Of a DNA stretch of 64,000 bases, positions 12,932 to 25,009 are shown in pieces. The stretch lies in the NCBI GenBank assembly GCA_031772625.1, contig CM062810.1:870499650-870563649 (forward strand), read 5' to 3'. Both the position numbers and the translations under genes were made by a program. Below the pieces are notes generated by a model, which ran no database searches, had not been told where the DNA came from, and worked only from the letters and a program-made list of their open reading frames with translations. This stretch comes from Pinus tabuliformis (lineage: Eukaryota > Streptophyta > Pinopsida > Pinales > Pinaceae). Position 1 is the first letter of the stretch; each line of letters starts with the position of its first letter.

Positions 12932-13929
12932 TGTTGGGATAGGGTCCCTAGGGTTAGTTTTTGGGTTAGTTAACCCAAATGTTTGTATAAGTTTTGAAAA
13001 ATATGTAAAGTGTCTGTGAAATGTGGATGTGGAGTGCACTGTTAGATAGGAGCTAAAGGTGTTTTAGCCTCCTTTTGGGTGGGTTTTGAGACTCACCCAT
13101 GGTCTGCAGACCATGGTATTGTATTGAAGAAATCTATATATAGTTGAGTCATAGCGATTCTAAGAGGTAGCAAAGAGTAGCTAAGTCAACATAGACTCTG
13201 TTTTGGGCAAGTTCTAAGGCAGGAAGGCTCTGCTTCCTATACTTAGGAGAAAGGGGAAGGCTCTTGCAGCTGAGTGCGTAGGAGGCCTTGGTAAGTCCAC
13301 AACTGAGTGCGTGGACCCTTACAGTTGAGTGCGCAGGGTAAAGGAGTTTGTAATCTGAACATTGACACTTAATAAAGATTGATTTTGAAGAAATAATTTG
13401 CATCTGAGTATTATTGTGAATTATGTTAATGTTATGTTCTGTTGCTTAATAATATTTTTTAATGAAATAATATGTAATTGTTGCACGAATTTGTTGAATC
13501 CATAATATTTATGCATGAATTAAGTGGTTATCCATGTTCGCGAAGTTAAGGGTTAATTCTATTACGATTTCTGACTAGTTGGGTAGATTTGTGCGAAAGC
13601 AGATCTAGGTTTAGTAATTAGTACACGAAAGTGGATGATTTACCTCTTTAGGGTCTGTAAAGACTAATCACGGACCTTCATGAAGGTCTAGAATCCATTT
13701 CCTTAGAGTTACAATGTAAGAACATAGAAGGATACTGATCTGCACGAAGGAAGATCTGGGCTAAGAGAGCTTGAAACCACTTATCATACTGTCTCTAGAT
13801 GCATAAACCTGCTTCTAGCATCCCCCAATACTACTTCGGGTGAGATTGCAGCCTACGCTATGCCGGTTGTTGCCAAAAGGGCTAGCAGTTACAGTTTTGT
13901 TGCTTGGGTCAGGCCCCCTTAAGCCAACA
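12932..13929 (+). repeat. 5' LTR of D1 (998 bp)
   Basis: It runs from TGTTGGGATAGG to AAGCCAACA. It holds a perfect 20-bp palindrome (13097-13116), a TATA-like CTATATATAG about 15 bp downstream, and three copies of TGAGTGCG (about 13273-13337). Its reverse complement matches the LTR of E at 40847-41654 plus 55628-55817. Confidence 0.85.
13097..13116. promoter_or_regulatory. Perfect 20-bp palindrome beside the D-family TATA box
   Basis: Arms CCATGGTCTG and CAGACCATGG join without a loop. The copy in element E (41636-41654 plus 55628) differs by one base and is where F inserted. Its position just upstream of the TATA-like sequence suggests a dyad binding site; this is inference. Confidence 0.6.
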
Positions 13930-13931
13930 AA

Positions 13932-13948
13932 TGGTTCCATTGTTAGGA
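13932..13948 (+). other. Possible primer-binding site of D1 (weak, tRNA-Asp-like)
   Basis: TGGTTCCATTGTTAGG follows the LTR after two bases. It resembles the tRNA-Asp site used by Athila/Tat elements only if several C-to-T and G-to-A changes are allowed. Confidence 0.3.
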
Positions 13949-14629
13949 CTGGGATCTATCTAAGAGATGTGTGATAAATGGTTCCCATTGATGTGTGATA
14001 AATGGTTCCCTAAATTATCCAAGGAGGAGTGGTTGCAGAGATTTTTATACACAGACGAGACCGACGCATTCTCTGTTTCTTCTATGAAGAACTACATGAG
14101 TGGTTTTCTAAATTGGCTAATAGTCAAAGGACGTGGAGGCTTAACAGTCTTATAGTGTGGATTCCTAAGATGATGTGATTTCTAGAGAATTCAGAAAGCA
14201 ATATCGCGTGGGCTGTGGATTGCTAGATTGATTGCACATTACAAAGTTTTGTAACTTATTTAGCGATTGACATGAATATGAGCTATAGCAAAGTAGAATG
14301 AAGGTTATTTAAAGGACTGTGAGGTAAGTATCTGAAATCATTAAGGACTACGATTAAACTATTGTTATGTGAAAAGAGGGTTATGTAGTTACCTTGATTT
14401 TTGGGGCTACGTGAATCAAGAGATTATTTAGAAGAAATGGAGGATCTAGCCCATAATATAGTCCACTCATTGAATCCCCTTCAAGTGACGATGAAGGGAT
14501 GGTGCTAACTACACTGCGAAGTGCAATTCAGTTAATTATGTAGGGTATTCTGAGGATACCTCATCCATCCACTCCACTGCCACCTCCACCTATGCCTTCA
14601 CCTGCTCCACCTCCATTCCACCATTCAAC

Positions 14630-15200
14630 ATGGCGAATGCGATGAAGATGTTGATTTTTAAAGGAATAGGGAGCAAAGATCCAGAACAATTTTGGTTTGT
14701 CACAAGAGATATTTTGGAAACACATCATATTATGGATGATAATATTAAGAAGGCGCAGTTGGTTATAGCCTTGCAGGATCGCACATTAACATGGTATATC
14801 AAGTGTTGCACTGATAAACCCAACACGATGTTGAAAGATACCCAACTAACTCTAAACTAAGAATTTAGTAAGCCTAAGTTAGAGGCACAGTCGGTAATTG
14901 AATTTAAGTTAATTCAATGAAAGATATATGAGACACCTTGGGACTTTCATTAGAGGTTGAAATGCCTGATTAGGTAGGCCAATATGGTAATCACAAATTC
15001 CCAACATCACGACTGGTTTATAGCATCTCTCTTTCCACATTTAAGGGTACCTCTATCACATCAAAAGATAGCGACACAAGTGGAAGCCTTGGAGATCACG
15101 ATGAGGCTGGATGCATCACCTATATAGGATACAAATCTTGGGGTGAAATAGATTCATTCACAGCTAGAAAGCCTGTAGTTGGAGTTGTGGATTCTGAAGA
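14630..15200 (+). pseudogene. D1 gag-like part
   Basis: This is a capsid-type gag region with the phrase KGIGSKDPEQFWFVTRDIL and, further on, EFSKPK...EFKLIQ and HHDWFIASLFPHLR, which are typical of plant Ty3/gypsy gag. It forms the particle shell in intact relatives. It is a fossil, broken several times, and is followed directly by integrase-type sequence. Confidence 0.7.
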
Positions 15201-15239
15201 AAGGAAAGGAAGCTCAGTCGTAGGTGTGTGCTGGGCTAT

Positions 15240-16240
15240 GGTGTCCAACATTACACAAGGATTCTAAGGCATACTGCAAGGCGTGCGATGCTTGCCAAAG
15301 GATGGGGAAGGCTTCGTGAAGGGATGAATTTCATTTAAATCCTCAAGTTTCATTGTAGGTATTTGATAAGTGAACCACTAACTTTATAGGTCCAATACAA
15401 CCACTAGGTAAGAAGACAAGGGCACGATTCATCATTACTGCAACAAAGTATTTAACCAGATGGGTGGAAGCGCAGCCAGTGAAGGATTGTACAATGACCA
15501 CTGCTGCAAAATTTTTGTTTGAATGTGTCTTAACAAGGTTTGGATGCCCAAAAATATTGACGAGCGATAGGGGTACAAATTTCTTTAATGAAACTATCAG
15601 CGTGATGCTTGAATAATTCCAGGTGTATCATCAGAAGAGCATGCCCTATCACCCACATGTGAATGGAACAATGGAAGGTTTTAACAATATTTTGGAGCAT
15701 GCATTGATGAAGGTTTGCAATGCACAGAGGAATGGCTGGGACATGCACGTACCTACTATTTTATGGGCTTATAGGACGAGCTACAAGAAGTTGACAGGTC
15801 AAACGCCATTTAGGTTGGTCTATGGAATTGAAGCAGAAATTCCTATGGAGTATATTGTCCCACATTTACGTATTGCAGCATTGATAGAGATGGCGGATCA
15901 TGAGATCTCGAAGGAACGACCCGTGCAGATCTTGGAGTTAGAAGAAGACCGCTTGCTTGTAGGATTCCAACATCAAGTGCAAAAGGAACATGGGAAGGCA
16001 TGGCATGATTGACATATTAAGCTGCGCACATTCAAGGTAGATGATATAATGCTGCTACATCACAACAAATTCACAAAATTTCCAGGAAATTTTCAAATGC
16101 ACTGGTTGGGACCATATTTTATTAAGTAAATCATGGATGGTGGTGTAATTCAGCTCACGAAGCTGAATGGGGAACCATTCCCTGGAAAAGGGAATGGAAG
16201 TAGGCTGAAGTTGTACATCGGGGATCTTGGCCCTACGCAA
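15240..16240 (+). pseudogene. D1 integrase part
   Basis: It begins with the zinc-binding end (KAYCKACDACQRMGKA) and continues through the catalytic core (TRWVEAQPVKD, TRFGCPKIL, HPHVNGTMEGFNNI) into a C-terminal region ending near 16240. The same blocks occur in E at 62186-60945 on the other strand. In intact relatives it inserts the cDNA into the genome. It is broken. Confidence 0.8.
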
Positions 16241-16750
16241 TAACTATATGGAAGCAGGACAGTCTTAGTAATCCAAGTAGCTGCAAGGGATTGCAGGGCT
16301 ATAAACTACGTTGCCCGACAGGGTGAAAAATATGGTAGGGAGGTTGTGCGATGAAAGATGGGAGTGCGACAGGTGAATCTGTGTTGGATGAGCTATGCCA
16401 TGGTGAATGGTGACGAATAGAGGGATCCAAAAGTAGTCGTTGGAGTTACTATTCATGATGTGATGGCCAAAATTTAGTTAATAAGAGTGGGCAGGTGCCA
16501 TTTATGGAGAAAATATTTGAAGATCTGCCTCCAAAAATGCATTTATGATCCAAAATTGGGGGGAACAGTAGGATTTGAATTCAAAACCTCCTATAAATTG
16601 CACATGTTGGTCACCCGAAGAACACTTTTCATTATGAGAGTTTTCTGGGCACTTTGCTTATGAGTCATCATTTGTGGTAGGATTTTGTGTCAAGCCCAGC
16701 ATTTGCAGACTTACCTGAGTGGAACCAGAAGGTCATTCTCTAGCAAATGA
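16241..16750 (+). other. D1 spacer between integrase and accessory ORF
   Basis: No coding signal is visible. It contains a G-rich stretch near 16560. The equivalent spacer in E is 60246-60944. Confidence 0.5.
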
Positions 16751-18950
16751 CTACCACAAACCCTATAGAATCCATGAGTTCTCAAGTTTTCATTTCTAAC
16801 GTGGAGACCCTTGAGATCTCAAGTATGGAGGCTACAACCCCTATGCCTACTATGTCAATGTCGCCTAGGCCGAAGCAATATCCTACTAAAGAAAAACAAA
16901 AGAAGTAGATGTCTGTAAGACAGTGACCGAGGAAGAACCCATAGGTGCGACAAAAGGAGAAAAAAGATAAACAAGTGGAGAAAGTGGTTGATTTGGAGGA
17001 GGAAGTATTCCAAGGCATAGAGGAATTGGATGCCAAAGAGATCAAGCCTATCTCACGACTCCCTGAGTATATCCCTTCGCAGAAGGGAAAAACAAAAGTT
17101 ACCAAGGACCTAGATGCTGAGAAATTTACAGTTTTGACACCCTTGTTGCCTGAATAGGTGGAATTTGGAGGCACAACATTAGAGTGCATTCCAGTACTGA
17201 AAATGGAGGATTGGGACCTCGCGGACCATGAGAGGTTCACACATTTGGTGACTAGCAAGTATATGACCAAAATTTACTATGAAGAGACTGGGGTTACGCA
17301 GTTGGAACCCATGAAGTGGGTCAGAGGTGTTGAGCAGGTGAGTGTTATAAAGAAAAATGACTGCCTCATTAGTCTCTTAAGGTAAATTCAATGATGTTGC
17401 CATGCTTTTGAGCTCTTTCTCATTTGCCTCCTTCATTAGGATTTAGAAATCCCAAAAATAAGTCAAACTTTAGATGTTTCCTTGCTTTTCTAAGTAGATT
17501 TAGGAGGAAATATAGAGATATTTATGAGTCAATTCGCTCGTTTGACCTCTAGATGCTCATTAAAGCAATGATGTTGCTTTTGAGCTCTATCCCATTTGCC
17601 TCCTTCATTAGGATTTATAAATCCCATAAATAGGTCAAACTTTAGATGTTTCCTTGCTTTTATGAGTATATTTAGGAGGGAATATAGAGATATTTATAAG
17701 TCAATTTGCTCCTTTTACCTCTATATGGTCATTAGGATCCACAAAATTGTCCCCAAACTAATAAGTAGAGTTAGTAGGGTCACTAACACTCCCTTAGGCT
17801 TACAGAGAATATTTAAAAAGCATGTTGTCAGTGTTTAGCTAGCGTTAGTGTGGAAACAAGGCTTGTGATCTTGATCTTTGCTTCAACTATCATGTCTTTC
17901 CCCTCTCAGTTGATTAGGGGGTCATTTTGATATATAAAAACGGGTTTCTTTACATGCTCGACGTACCAAATTTCCATAGGTCGACTATCAACACGGTATG
18001 TGTGTGCCAGCTACTCACACTGGTGTATGATGGGTCCCTATGGCTTGGAAAGCCCATTCCAATCATAGACATGTTATTTCATCGGATCACAAAGCTGCCC
18101 TACAAAGGGGTGGACCCTACCAAGGAGTTTGGAGGGAAAAGTGGGGAGAAAGAATTATCAGATAAGATGAAGGCAAAATATGGCTCATTAAGAAGTCATG
18201 TGGATATTCTATCCATTCCATTCAGGATGAGATGGTGTAGTTCTTCACACATATTATTGCAGGGAAAATCATAAGGAAAGTCACGTGGATGAAGTTCCGA
18301 CGTTAGTTGTATCATTAGCTACCTAGTGTGCAAAGGGAGTTCAATACAATTGGGCAAAGTATCTATGCAAGGAGTTCCTCGTGAACTACTGCGAAGGTCA
18401 GGAAGAGGGAAATTTGCTCCACTATGCATGGATTTTGTTGTCTATTGTATTAGTAGCATGGAAGTTACCGGAGGACAACCAGTTTCCTCTGTTGGTGGAA
18501 GATTTACGAGAAGTAGCGAAGTTCGCTTCACTATGGGCCACAAAGGATTTGGAAAGGATTAAGGAGACGAAAATTTTCTGGATCTTGATGGAGATGGACC
18601 TTCAAATGGTTATTAGTCAAAGGCCAAGGTTGTCCCCAACCTTGTGAAGCAATTGACAACCTTCGTGGAGTTCAAGGTTGATTTCCACAATGTTTCAATT
18701 AGGGCGTGAAAGAACCCAAAGCATCTATGGCACAAGATGCCATATTTGATATCTGAGATGGACGTGCAGGAGATTGTGGGGAGTTGGCCAACAGAGTGGT
18801 ATGAACCCATAGAAATTGGTGTAGGTACAAAAAACGTTGCAGAGAGCTCTGCTGCGCAGTTGACTGCTGCACAAAAGTGTAAGGATGTAACCCAGAAGGT
18901 TGCGCGAGCTCTGGCTGAGTAGAAGAAGAAAGACATTGTTGCTAAGGCAG
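16751..18950 (+). pseudogene. D1 accessory ORF (family shared with E)
   Basis: This is a decayed long frame downstream of integrase. The order is a Ser/Thr/Pro/Lys-rich N-terminus, a conserved block (ISRLPEYIP; DLDAEKF...LTPLLPE; LKMEDWDLADHERF), a middle block (YDGSLWLGKPIPIIDML), then a block with LLHYAWILLSIVLVAWKLPED followed by PLLVEDL...AKFASLWATKD, and the start of a coiled coil. Every block has a counterpart in E (58860-56000, minus). I know no enzymatic role. It contains a 177-bp tandem repeat that E lacks. It is cut off by the A2 insertion. Confidence 0.7.
17389..17742 (+). repeat. Tandem duplication, unit 177 bp, within the D1 accessory ORF
   Basis: Copy 1 starts CAATGATGTTGC at 17389 and copy 2 starts the same way at 17566. 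Both continue through TTAGATGTTTCCTTGC and AATATAGAGATATTTAT. The copies differ at roughly one base in ten. The E accessory ORF has no such sequence at this place. Confidence 0.85.
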
Positions 18951-18952
18951 CT

Positions 18953-19279
18953 TGTTAGCCCATATAATACTAGTGATTCCCCCATTACTATTGTCAATTT
19001 ATCCCTTATTGTTATTTTTGTGCCCCTATTGTCCCCATATTGTTATTATTTTGCACCATAGAAGCCCATTATTGTTATTTTTGTGCCCTTATATTATTAT
19101 TGTTATGTCGACTTGATTATATTGTGACCCCTTAGACTCCTATATATAGAAAGGAGGTTTTGTCATTTGTAGCATCAAAGAATCATTCATTTGTGTAATG
19201 TTAAGGAGGATCCTCCCTTGAAGAGCCTAATTTTTAAGTCGTTTATCTATCTTTTCTTCTATTTAGAGAGCTGGTTGCA
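18953..19279 (+). repeat. 5' LTR of A2 (327 bp)
   Basis: TGTTAG...GTTGCA. It matches the A1 3' LTR (3346-3646), including the GTGACCCCTTAGA stretch and the TTTAAGTCGTTTATC stretch. The match ends exactly at GTTGCA. Confidence 0.85.
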
Positions 19280-19286
19280 TGCCATT

Positions 19287-19298
19287 TGCTATGAGAGC
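19287..19298 (+). other. Primer-binding site of A2, initiator tRNA-Met type
   Basis: TGCTATGAGAGC matches TGGTATCAGAGC at 10 of 12 positions and lies 7 bases after the LTR. The tRNA-Met primer is usual for plant chromoviruses. Confidence 0.6.
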
Positions 19299-19979
19299 TT
19301 TCGATTCTAGGGTTTCACTACTCCAAATAAGTCATTGTGGAATCTTTGCTATAACAGTTTTTCTACGATGTTTTAGAAGAAAAAATTAAAACCCATTTGA
19401 GCTAAAGTCTGGATGAACCACATGTCCGAATTGTAGATCTTGTATCACTATATTTTAGGAGATATGATGCAAGGAAGTTAGAGTGTTTGCAGGCTCTCAA
19501 ATTATATAGCAAATAGGTGACCTAGGGAAAGTAGCCATAACATTATCTCTGAGCATCAGATTGAAATTTTGTAAAAATATATAGAAAGAGGATGGACTGT
19601 AGATTTATTTGAATCAGTTTTGGGTCCGAAGGTTGAAACTGTAAGACGTGGCACTTCGTAAAAGCTATCTCTATTGAAAAATCCCATAATAAGGTCATTG
19701 TGGGAGATTTGGTATAACTATTTCTTGGAGAATCTAATCTTTATCAGACTTGTGGGGTTGGAACAAGGAAACAGACGGTTACAATAGGATCGAATTGCAG
19801 ACCTAGGATATTTGCAATTACAGAGATACAACAGATTCAATATTAAGATCCTACAAAGCCAAAAAAGGTGAGTAGTCTTTTTAAAATTTTGCATAAGTTT
19901 AAGTTTGAAAAATTAGTTTGAAGGAATACAAAGAACATAGTGAAGCATCATTATCATTAGTTGATACCGCAAAGAAAGA

Positions 19980-21060
19980 AAATGGAAACACCTAGTAAGC
20001 AACCTGAAAGCTCTAACATGACTCATGAACAAGAGGAAGAATTGCAACATGATATATCAAAATTATGAGACCAAGTGCAAAAAATTTCACTCTCACAAAA
20101 AGGAACAAAAGCTAACAAGGATGGTTTAAAGAAGGGTATGGAAGCTAAGATAGAAGAAAAGCTTAAAGGAAACATGGAATATTTGTAGATAGATTTGACA
20201 AAGTTGCTACAAGAAATGCTTACTAATGGTGAAAGGGTAGTAAAGGAAACTCAGGATGAGAACAAAAGAAATGATAATCATGATTTCATATACTCTAACA
20301 CTAGATTAAAGAGCCACCATGTTCCAAAGATCGATATGAGGAAGTTTGATGGCAAGGATCCCATAACATGGATACTATAGATGGAGCAATATTTTGATCT
20401 CCATAATTTACAAAACACACAAAATGTATGCATTGAAAATATATATTTGGAACCCAATCAATTTGTATGGTATTGATGGCTTTTCTCTTGTGAACAAATT
20501 GTCACTTGGGCAATTTTTATGGAAGAAATTATAGCACATTATGAGGATAAAAAAGAAACACCTTTTTTAGCCAATTGATAAATCTCGAACAAAAGGGTTC
20601 AATGATGGAGCACATTGAAGACTTCCAAAAATTGAATATAAGAGTAAAATATATTCCAGAGGAGCATAGGATTGATGTGTTCATAGGGACTTTAAAGGAT
20701 GACATCCAACATGAGGTTCGCCTTTGGGAAGCTGATTAATTGGGGAAGGCATTCAGGTTGGCAAGAAACATGGAAAGCAAAATTATGGCAACAAGGAAGC
20801 CTACCAGTCACAACTATAAAAATGGAAGTGTTGTTGCCCCTAGCCTTCCACAACCTACATGGTTGACAACACAACAATTGGAAGAAAAAAGAGCAAACAG
20901 AAATTATTATAGTTGTGATAACAAATACGCTAAAGGTCATAAGTGTGCTAAGAAGAAATTATTTTACATAGATTGTGAAAAGGAGGAAGAAAAAGAAAAA
21001 GAAACATCAAAAGAAGAGGATATACACCAGGAAAAAACCCTAGAGAAAAAAGAAATGAAT
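19980..21060 (+). pseudogene. A2 gag
   Basis: It starts near METPSKQPES and continues through a Lys-rich stretch, the capsid block (MRKFDGKDPITWIL...MEQYFDLHNL) and a zinc-knuckle-like end (CDNKYAKGHKC), then an acidic Lys/Glu-rich linker into protease. This order is typical of chromovirus gag. It is broken. Confidence 0.7.
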
Positions 21061-21092
21061 CTGACCATATCTTGTAATGCATTTGCTAGAAT

Positions 21093-21192
21093 TACCACTC
21101 CTCAAACTATCACGATAGAAGGAAACATCAAGAAAAAAAAGGTAATAGTGTTGATTGATTTGGGTAGTACCCATAATTGTATTCAATGAAAG
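21093..21192 (+). pseudogene. A2 protease, left piece (interrupted by B)
   Basis: The block ending GSTHNCIQ is the start of the protease domain seen uninterrupted in A1. B is inserted at 21193 and the protease resumes at 38635. The 5-bp flanks gaaag (21188-21192) and gtaag (38630-38634) are the target duplication with one difference. Confidence 0.85.
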
Positions 21193-22504
21193 TGTTGGGG
21201 CTTGGTTTCGCCCAATTTTGACACCCTTTCTAGACTTTACCTCTCCCATTTTGAACTATCTTTAACCCCTATTATGCCTATTTCGGTTATAATACCTAGG
21301 ATTTTTCCAAAAGGGTGCCATATTCTCAAGGTATGTAAATTAAAATGAAAAAGCGTCTTTTACCTTAACATTAAGCATTCCTTAAAGCTAGATGTTCTTT
21401 ATTGAATTATCATGCCAACTAATCTAGAGTTTTTGTGTATATTTTTTTTGATTCAAAAAAGGTCCGCATTTCCTGCAGATAGCTTGTGTAATCATATTTC
21501 TTGTAGACGCTCCATAATTCCTGCAGAAGCAGATTTCTTGCAACCACCTAGATTTCCTGTAGAAAAATTGGTGGTTAGCTATGTTCCACTAGTTTCTACA
21601 TCAAACAAGAACATAGGTTTTGTGGGGAATCTATCACATATGGATGTTGTCCTATTGACCACTTCAGATCTGCTAAAGATGCTACCCAGATTTACAGACC
21701 TCCTCTCGTTGGCTGTATGGATGAAAGCTATAACCATGTAACAAATTTCATATAATCCATGCTTTCAGTCATGGATTAGACTTATTATAGCTAAATTTGA
21801 TATCTTGTAACAGGACTGTTAGCCAATGGCTCAGATTAGCAGTTTTCCTTACTTCGAACCACATATTGGCTTTTGTATTTGTATAAATTTTGTTCTAGTT
21901 TGGGGGTCGTTGGGTTGGCATCAGCTGATGTTGTATATCATATTGTACTCGACTGTTACATTTTCAAATTAATACAATATTATATGTTCTGTCTATTTCA
22001 CTGAGAAAACTCTTCTAATTTAAGGGGGTTGTGAGTAAGGGAGGGCCCCTTTTCCTCACAACTCTCGTAGCTTAGTTTGTATGCATTTTATTTCGGTTAT
22101 CTAGTAATAATGTATTCTTATAGCTAATGTACTATTTCTGATATATCAGCAGTAAATGATTGAATGAATAAATTTCATGTTTACGTGTGGATTTCATTTA
22201 ATCAAGATTTGATTTATAATGTTGAGTGAATTTCTTAGTTCGTTGTAAGTTTGATTTTTATATCTTTTCCTAATCAACATCAGCAATACTAAGAGTTAAG
22301 GGATGTTTCAATCCACCCCATAGCCTTTTCTACTAAATGTTGATGTAGAAAAGAGGCATTAGTTTTGTATGATTGACTAGTTAGATTAATAAACACTCAC
22401 AGTGTTAAGCCTGCATATATTTTTGTGCAGCATATCACAAGCTTACATGCCCTGGGTTGATGATTTATGTTAATCAAATTATAAGTCTATAATTTGACTC
22501 AATA
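21193..22504 (+). repeat. 5' LTR of B (1312 bp)
   Basis: It starts TGTTGGGGCTTGG and ends AATTTGACTCAATA; the partner LTR ends CAACA. Target flank gaaag is at 21188-21192. Confidence 0.9.
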
Positions 22505-22507
22505 TTT

Positions 22508-22523
22508 TGGCATCGTTACCGGG
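22508..22523 (+). other. Primer-binding site of B, tRNA-Asp type
   Basis: TGGCATCGTTACCGGG differs from the complement of the plant tRNA-Asp 3' end by three transitions. This primer is usual for Athila-type elements. Confidence 0.75.
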
Positions 22524-23089
22524 AAGGTGTTAAGGGATAATACTGAAGTGTTTTTGTGTCACATGTATTGTTTGGAATTTTCAGGATTGGGGAAGTCGAA
22601 ATGGTAAGATTAAGGGAAAATCCTATGCACCTATGGAGGTAAGAAATTTTCCAAATCCGTGTCCTGATTGTTTGGTAAGTAATTTTCATTGAATTTATTT
22701 GCATAGTAGATGATAGGGTACAACATACACAAATGTCTTTTGTGGTGGTATGAGCACCACTTCACTTTCCAATACACTGGAAAGGAAAAAGAAGTCTGCA
22801 AGATATAAGGCATTAGGGGAAGAGGAGTCCGGATAGGAGCTATGTGGTCCAGAAAAGAGCCCAGAACATATTCCTATTTATACATTGGCAACTTTTGCAA
22901 GAAAATATTCTATTGCTACCCATTTTGAATCTCCTCTCACAAGGAATACAACAACTTTGCTCAGTGGTCAACCTAAAAAGGATTCCTCGTCAATCCTATT
23001 CAAGAACCAGAATTTCAAACCATTCATTCCAAAGAATCTGTAGTTTACAAGGGTCCCGATTCCTTTTGATCCGAAATGGCTTATGAAGA

Positions 23090-24345
23090 GGGGACTGGTC
23101 ACACATATGGATATGATGAGAAGGAATAAGAAATGGTCACATTCAAATTCCCTATCAAGGAGGCTGGGGGAGCTACTCGGATGATGAATATTCCTCCCTC
23201 ATCCTTGGCTAACTTTCATGGGGTTCCCAGTGAAGATCCTGATGCCTTTTTGTTCATGTTCGATGTGTTATGCAGGAGCTATGACTATTATTCCAGTGCT
23301 CAGAAGCTGAATTTGTTTCCCACAACATTGAAGGATGCGGCTCTCAGGTGGTTTATGGGGTTGGCCTCAAACTCCATTACAACTTGGGATGGAATGAAAA
23401 AGGTATTCTTGAAGAAATATCAAGATTATTGCAAGACTAGGGAGCTCAGAGAAGAAGTTTTTTTCATGACTCAAAAGGAGGAGGAGAGTCTTAAGGACTT
23501 GGTGGAGGGATTTCAGTATAACTTAGAGAGATCCAAGATGAATCAACTGAGCAAGGATACTAAAAGAACAATTTTTCTCAAAGAAATTAGGCAAGAATAT
23601 CTGAAGATTTTGAACTTAATGGGAGGAGGTGACATATCAAAGTTGGGCTATGATGAGGTATGTGAGATATGTCGACGATATTCAAGAGGAAATTCTAAAT
23701 TTGGAGGAGGAACAAGAGATACTTCTTCCAAGCTTGTCAAGCCAGTTGCTGGAGCTGGAGTAAGTAGAGATGAAATGGGTAATTTATTTGAAAATTTTAA
23801 AACTGATATTCTTAGCATGTTATCTTCATAATTAGATGTTTTACAGGCTAAGAAGGAATAGGAAAAGTAGGAGGAACTAGAGAAAGCCCTGACCGTGTTT
23901 TGTTCAAAATGCAGGAAGAAGCATGCCTTGAGGGAATGCCATGTAGATAGTATAGAGGTATGTCGAATCTATGAAGCTGAGCATTCCACTGACCAATGTC
24001 CTTGACTTCCTAAAATTACAACAACATATCTAGCATATCAAGGAGTTGTCAATGCACTTTATGTAATGGCACCTTAAAGACCATGGAAACAATGTGCTAC
24101 AGGTATGTCTTAGTCGCATTATCAAGTTCCTTATACTCAAAATCAGATGTTGAATATTCCAATGCCCTGGCAGACTTGGCCTCCACAACAACCTTTGCAG
24201 GGGAACTTTTCTTACCCTACCACACATAATTTTCCTTCTCAAAACTTTTATCCACCATAGCCCACACAACAAGAAATCATTCAACCTCAACAACAACAAC
24301 TTCAGTTTCCTGCCCCACTAAATCAATCTCGTCCTATGTAGCATC
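23090..24345 (+). pseudogene. B gag with two zinc knuckles
   Basis: The capsid region (23133-23830) has FHGVPSEDPDAFLFMFDVL, LKDAALRWFMGL and REEVFFMTQKEEESLKDLVE, standard for Athila/Tat gag. Two Cys-His knuckle-like motifs follow (about 23890-24005), then a Gln/Pro-rich tail that ends at C. Gag forms the particle in intact relatives. It is a fossil. Confidence 0.85.
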
Positions 24346-24359
24346 TTGCCTAGCCAGTG

Positions 24360-24979
24360 TGATCCAGGTGGATATTGGTGGCCACCTACCAAGCCCACTT
24401 GGACACCCACCATTGTTTCTTTCAGCTTTTCAGTTTCCTTAATTTTAGCACAATCTACTATTTTTAGCAAATTTTCAGGTCCTGAACTTCTGGAAACGTT
24501 TTGAGGTACTAAACGATGTTTTTTGTGAAACCTAGAAGCAACATGGATCAATGGACTAATGTTGCTCTCCCCAAAGTTGTAGTTCTCAGATATATCTTTC
24601 TAACGAGATATTGTGTGTGTCAAACAGAGATCATATGCCAAAGTTACGACCCCGGGAAGTTGATGTAGCAATTTACCCAAACGAGGCCAGAGTTTGGCAT
24701 TTCATCTTCTAGGGTTAGGTTTCTGGATGTTTAGGGTTTTCCATTATTTCTCAATAATAAATAGGCCTTTGAGCCTCATTATAACATAGTTCAGAGGCAT
24801 GTAGCCACCACATCTCTTCTCAGAGATAAGCTACCATCACCCTAGTTGGTTTATTTCCATTGTTGCTATTAAGCATATTTCAGTATTTTACATTAATGAA
24901 ATGAAGTATTATTTCCACTACATCTCTATGTTTATGGTTATCTCTATGATTTGTTGTGTTCTACTTTAAATCTGGATTA
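24360..24979 (+). repeat. 5' LTR of C (620 bp)
   Basis: It starts TGATCC. The partner at 29571 starts the same way. Shared words include GCCAAAGTTACGACCCCGGG and CATCTCTTCTCAGAGATAAG. Confidence 0.9.
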
Positions 24980-24980
24980 G

Positions 24981-24992
24981 TGGTATCAGAGC
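24981..24992 (+). other. Primer-binding site of C, initiator tRNA-Met
   Basis: TGGTATCAGAGC is an exact match to the usual plant tRNA-Met site, one base after the LTR. Confidence 0.9.
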
Positions 24993-25009
24993 AGTCTTCT
25001 TTTTCTCTG

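Larger units (their letters stand above)
12932..18952 (+). mobile_element. Element D1: Ty3/gypsy fossil with accessory ORF, interrupted by A2
   Basis: D1 starts with a 998-bp 5' LTR (TGTTGG...CCAACA), then a gag-like part, an integrase part and a long accessory ORF. No protease, RT or RNase H part is recognisable in this copy. The integrase and accessory parts match element E on the minus strand closely in wording, and E's split 3' LTR has the same 998-bp length, so D1 and E are one family. At 18953 the A2 LTR starts inside the accessory ORF; in E the equivalent ORF continues, so A2 is inserted in D1 and the rest of D1 must lie past the right edge. It is old and heavily broken. Confidence 0.8.

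Noticed and set aside
16782-17270. Minus-strand 162-residue frame
   Set aside because: It lies opposite the D1 accessory ORF, whose + strand blocks match E.
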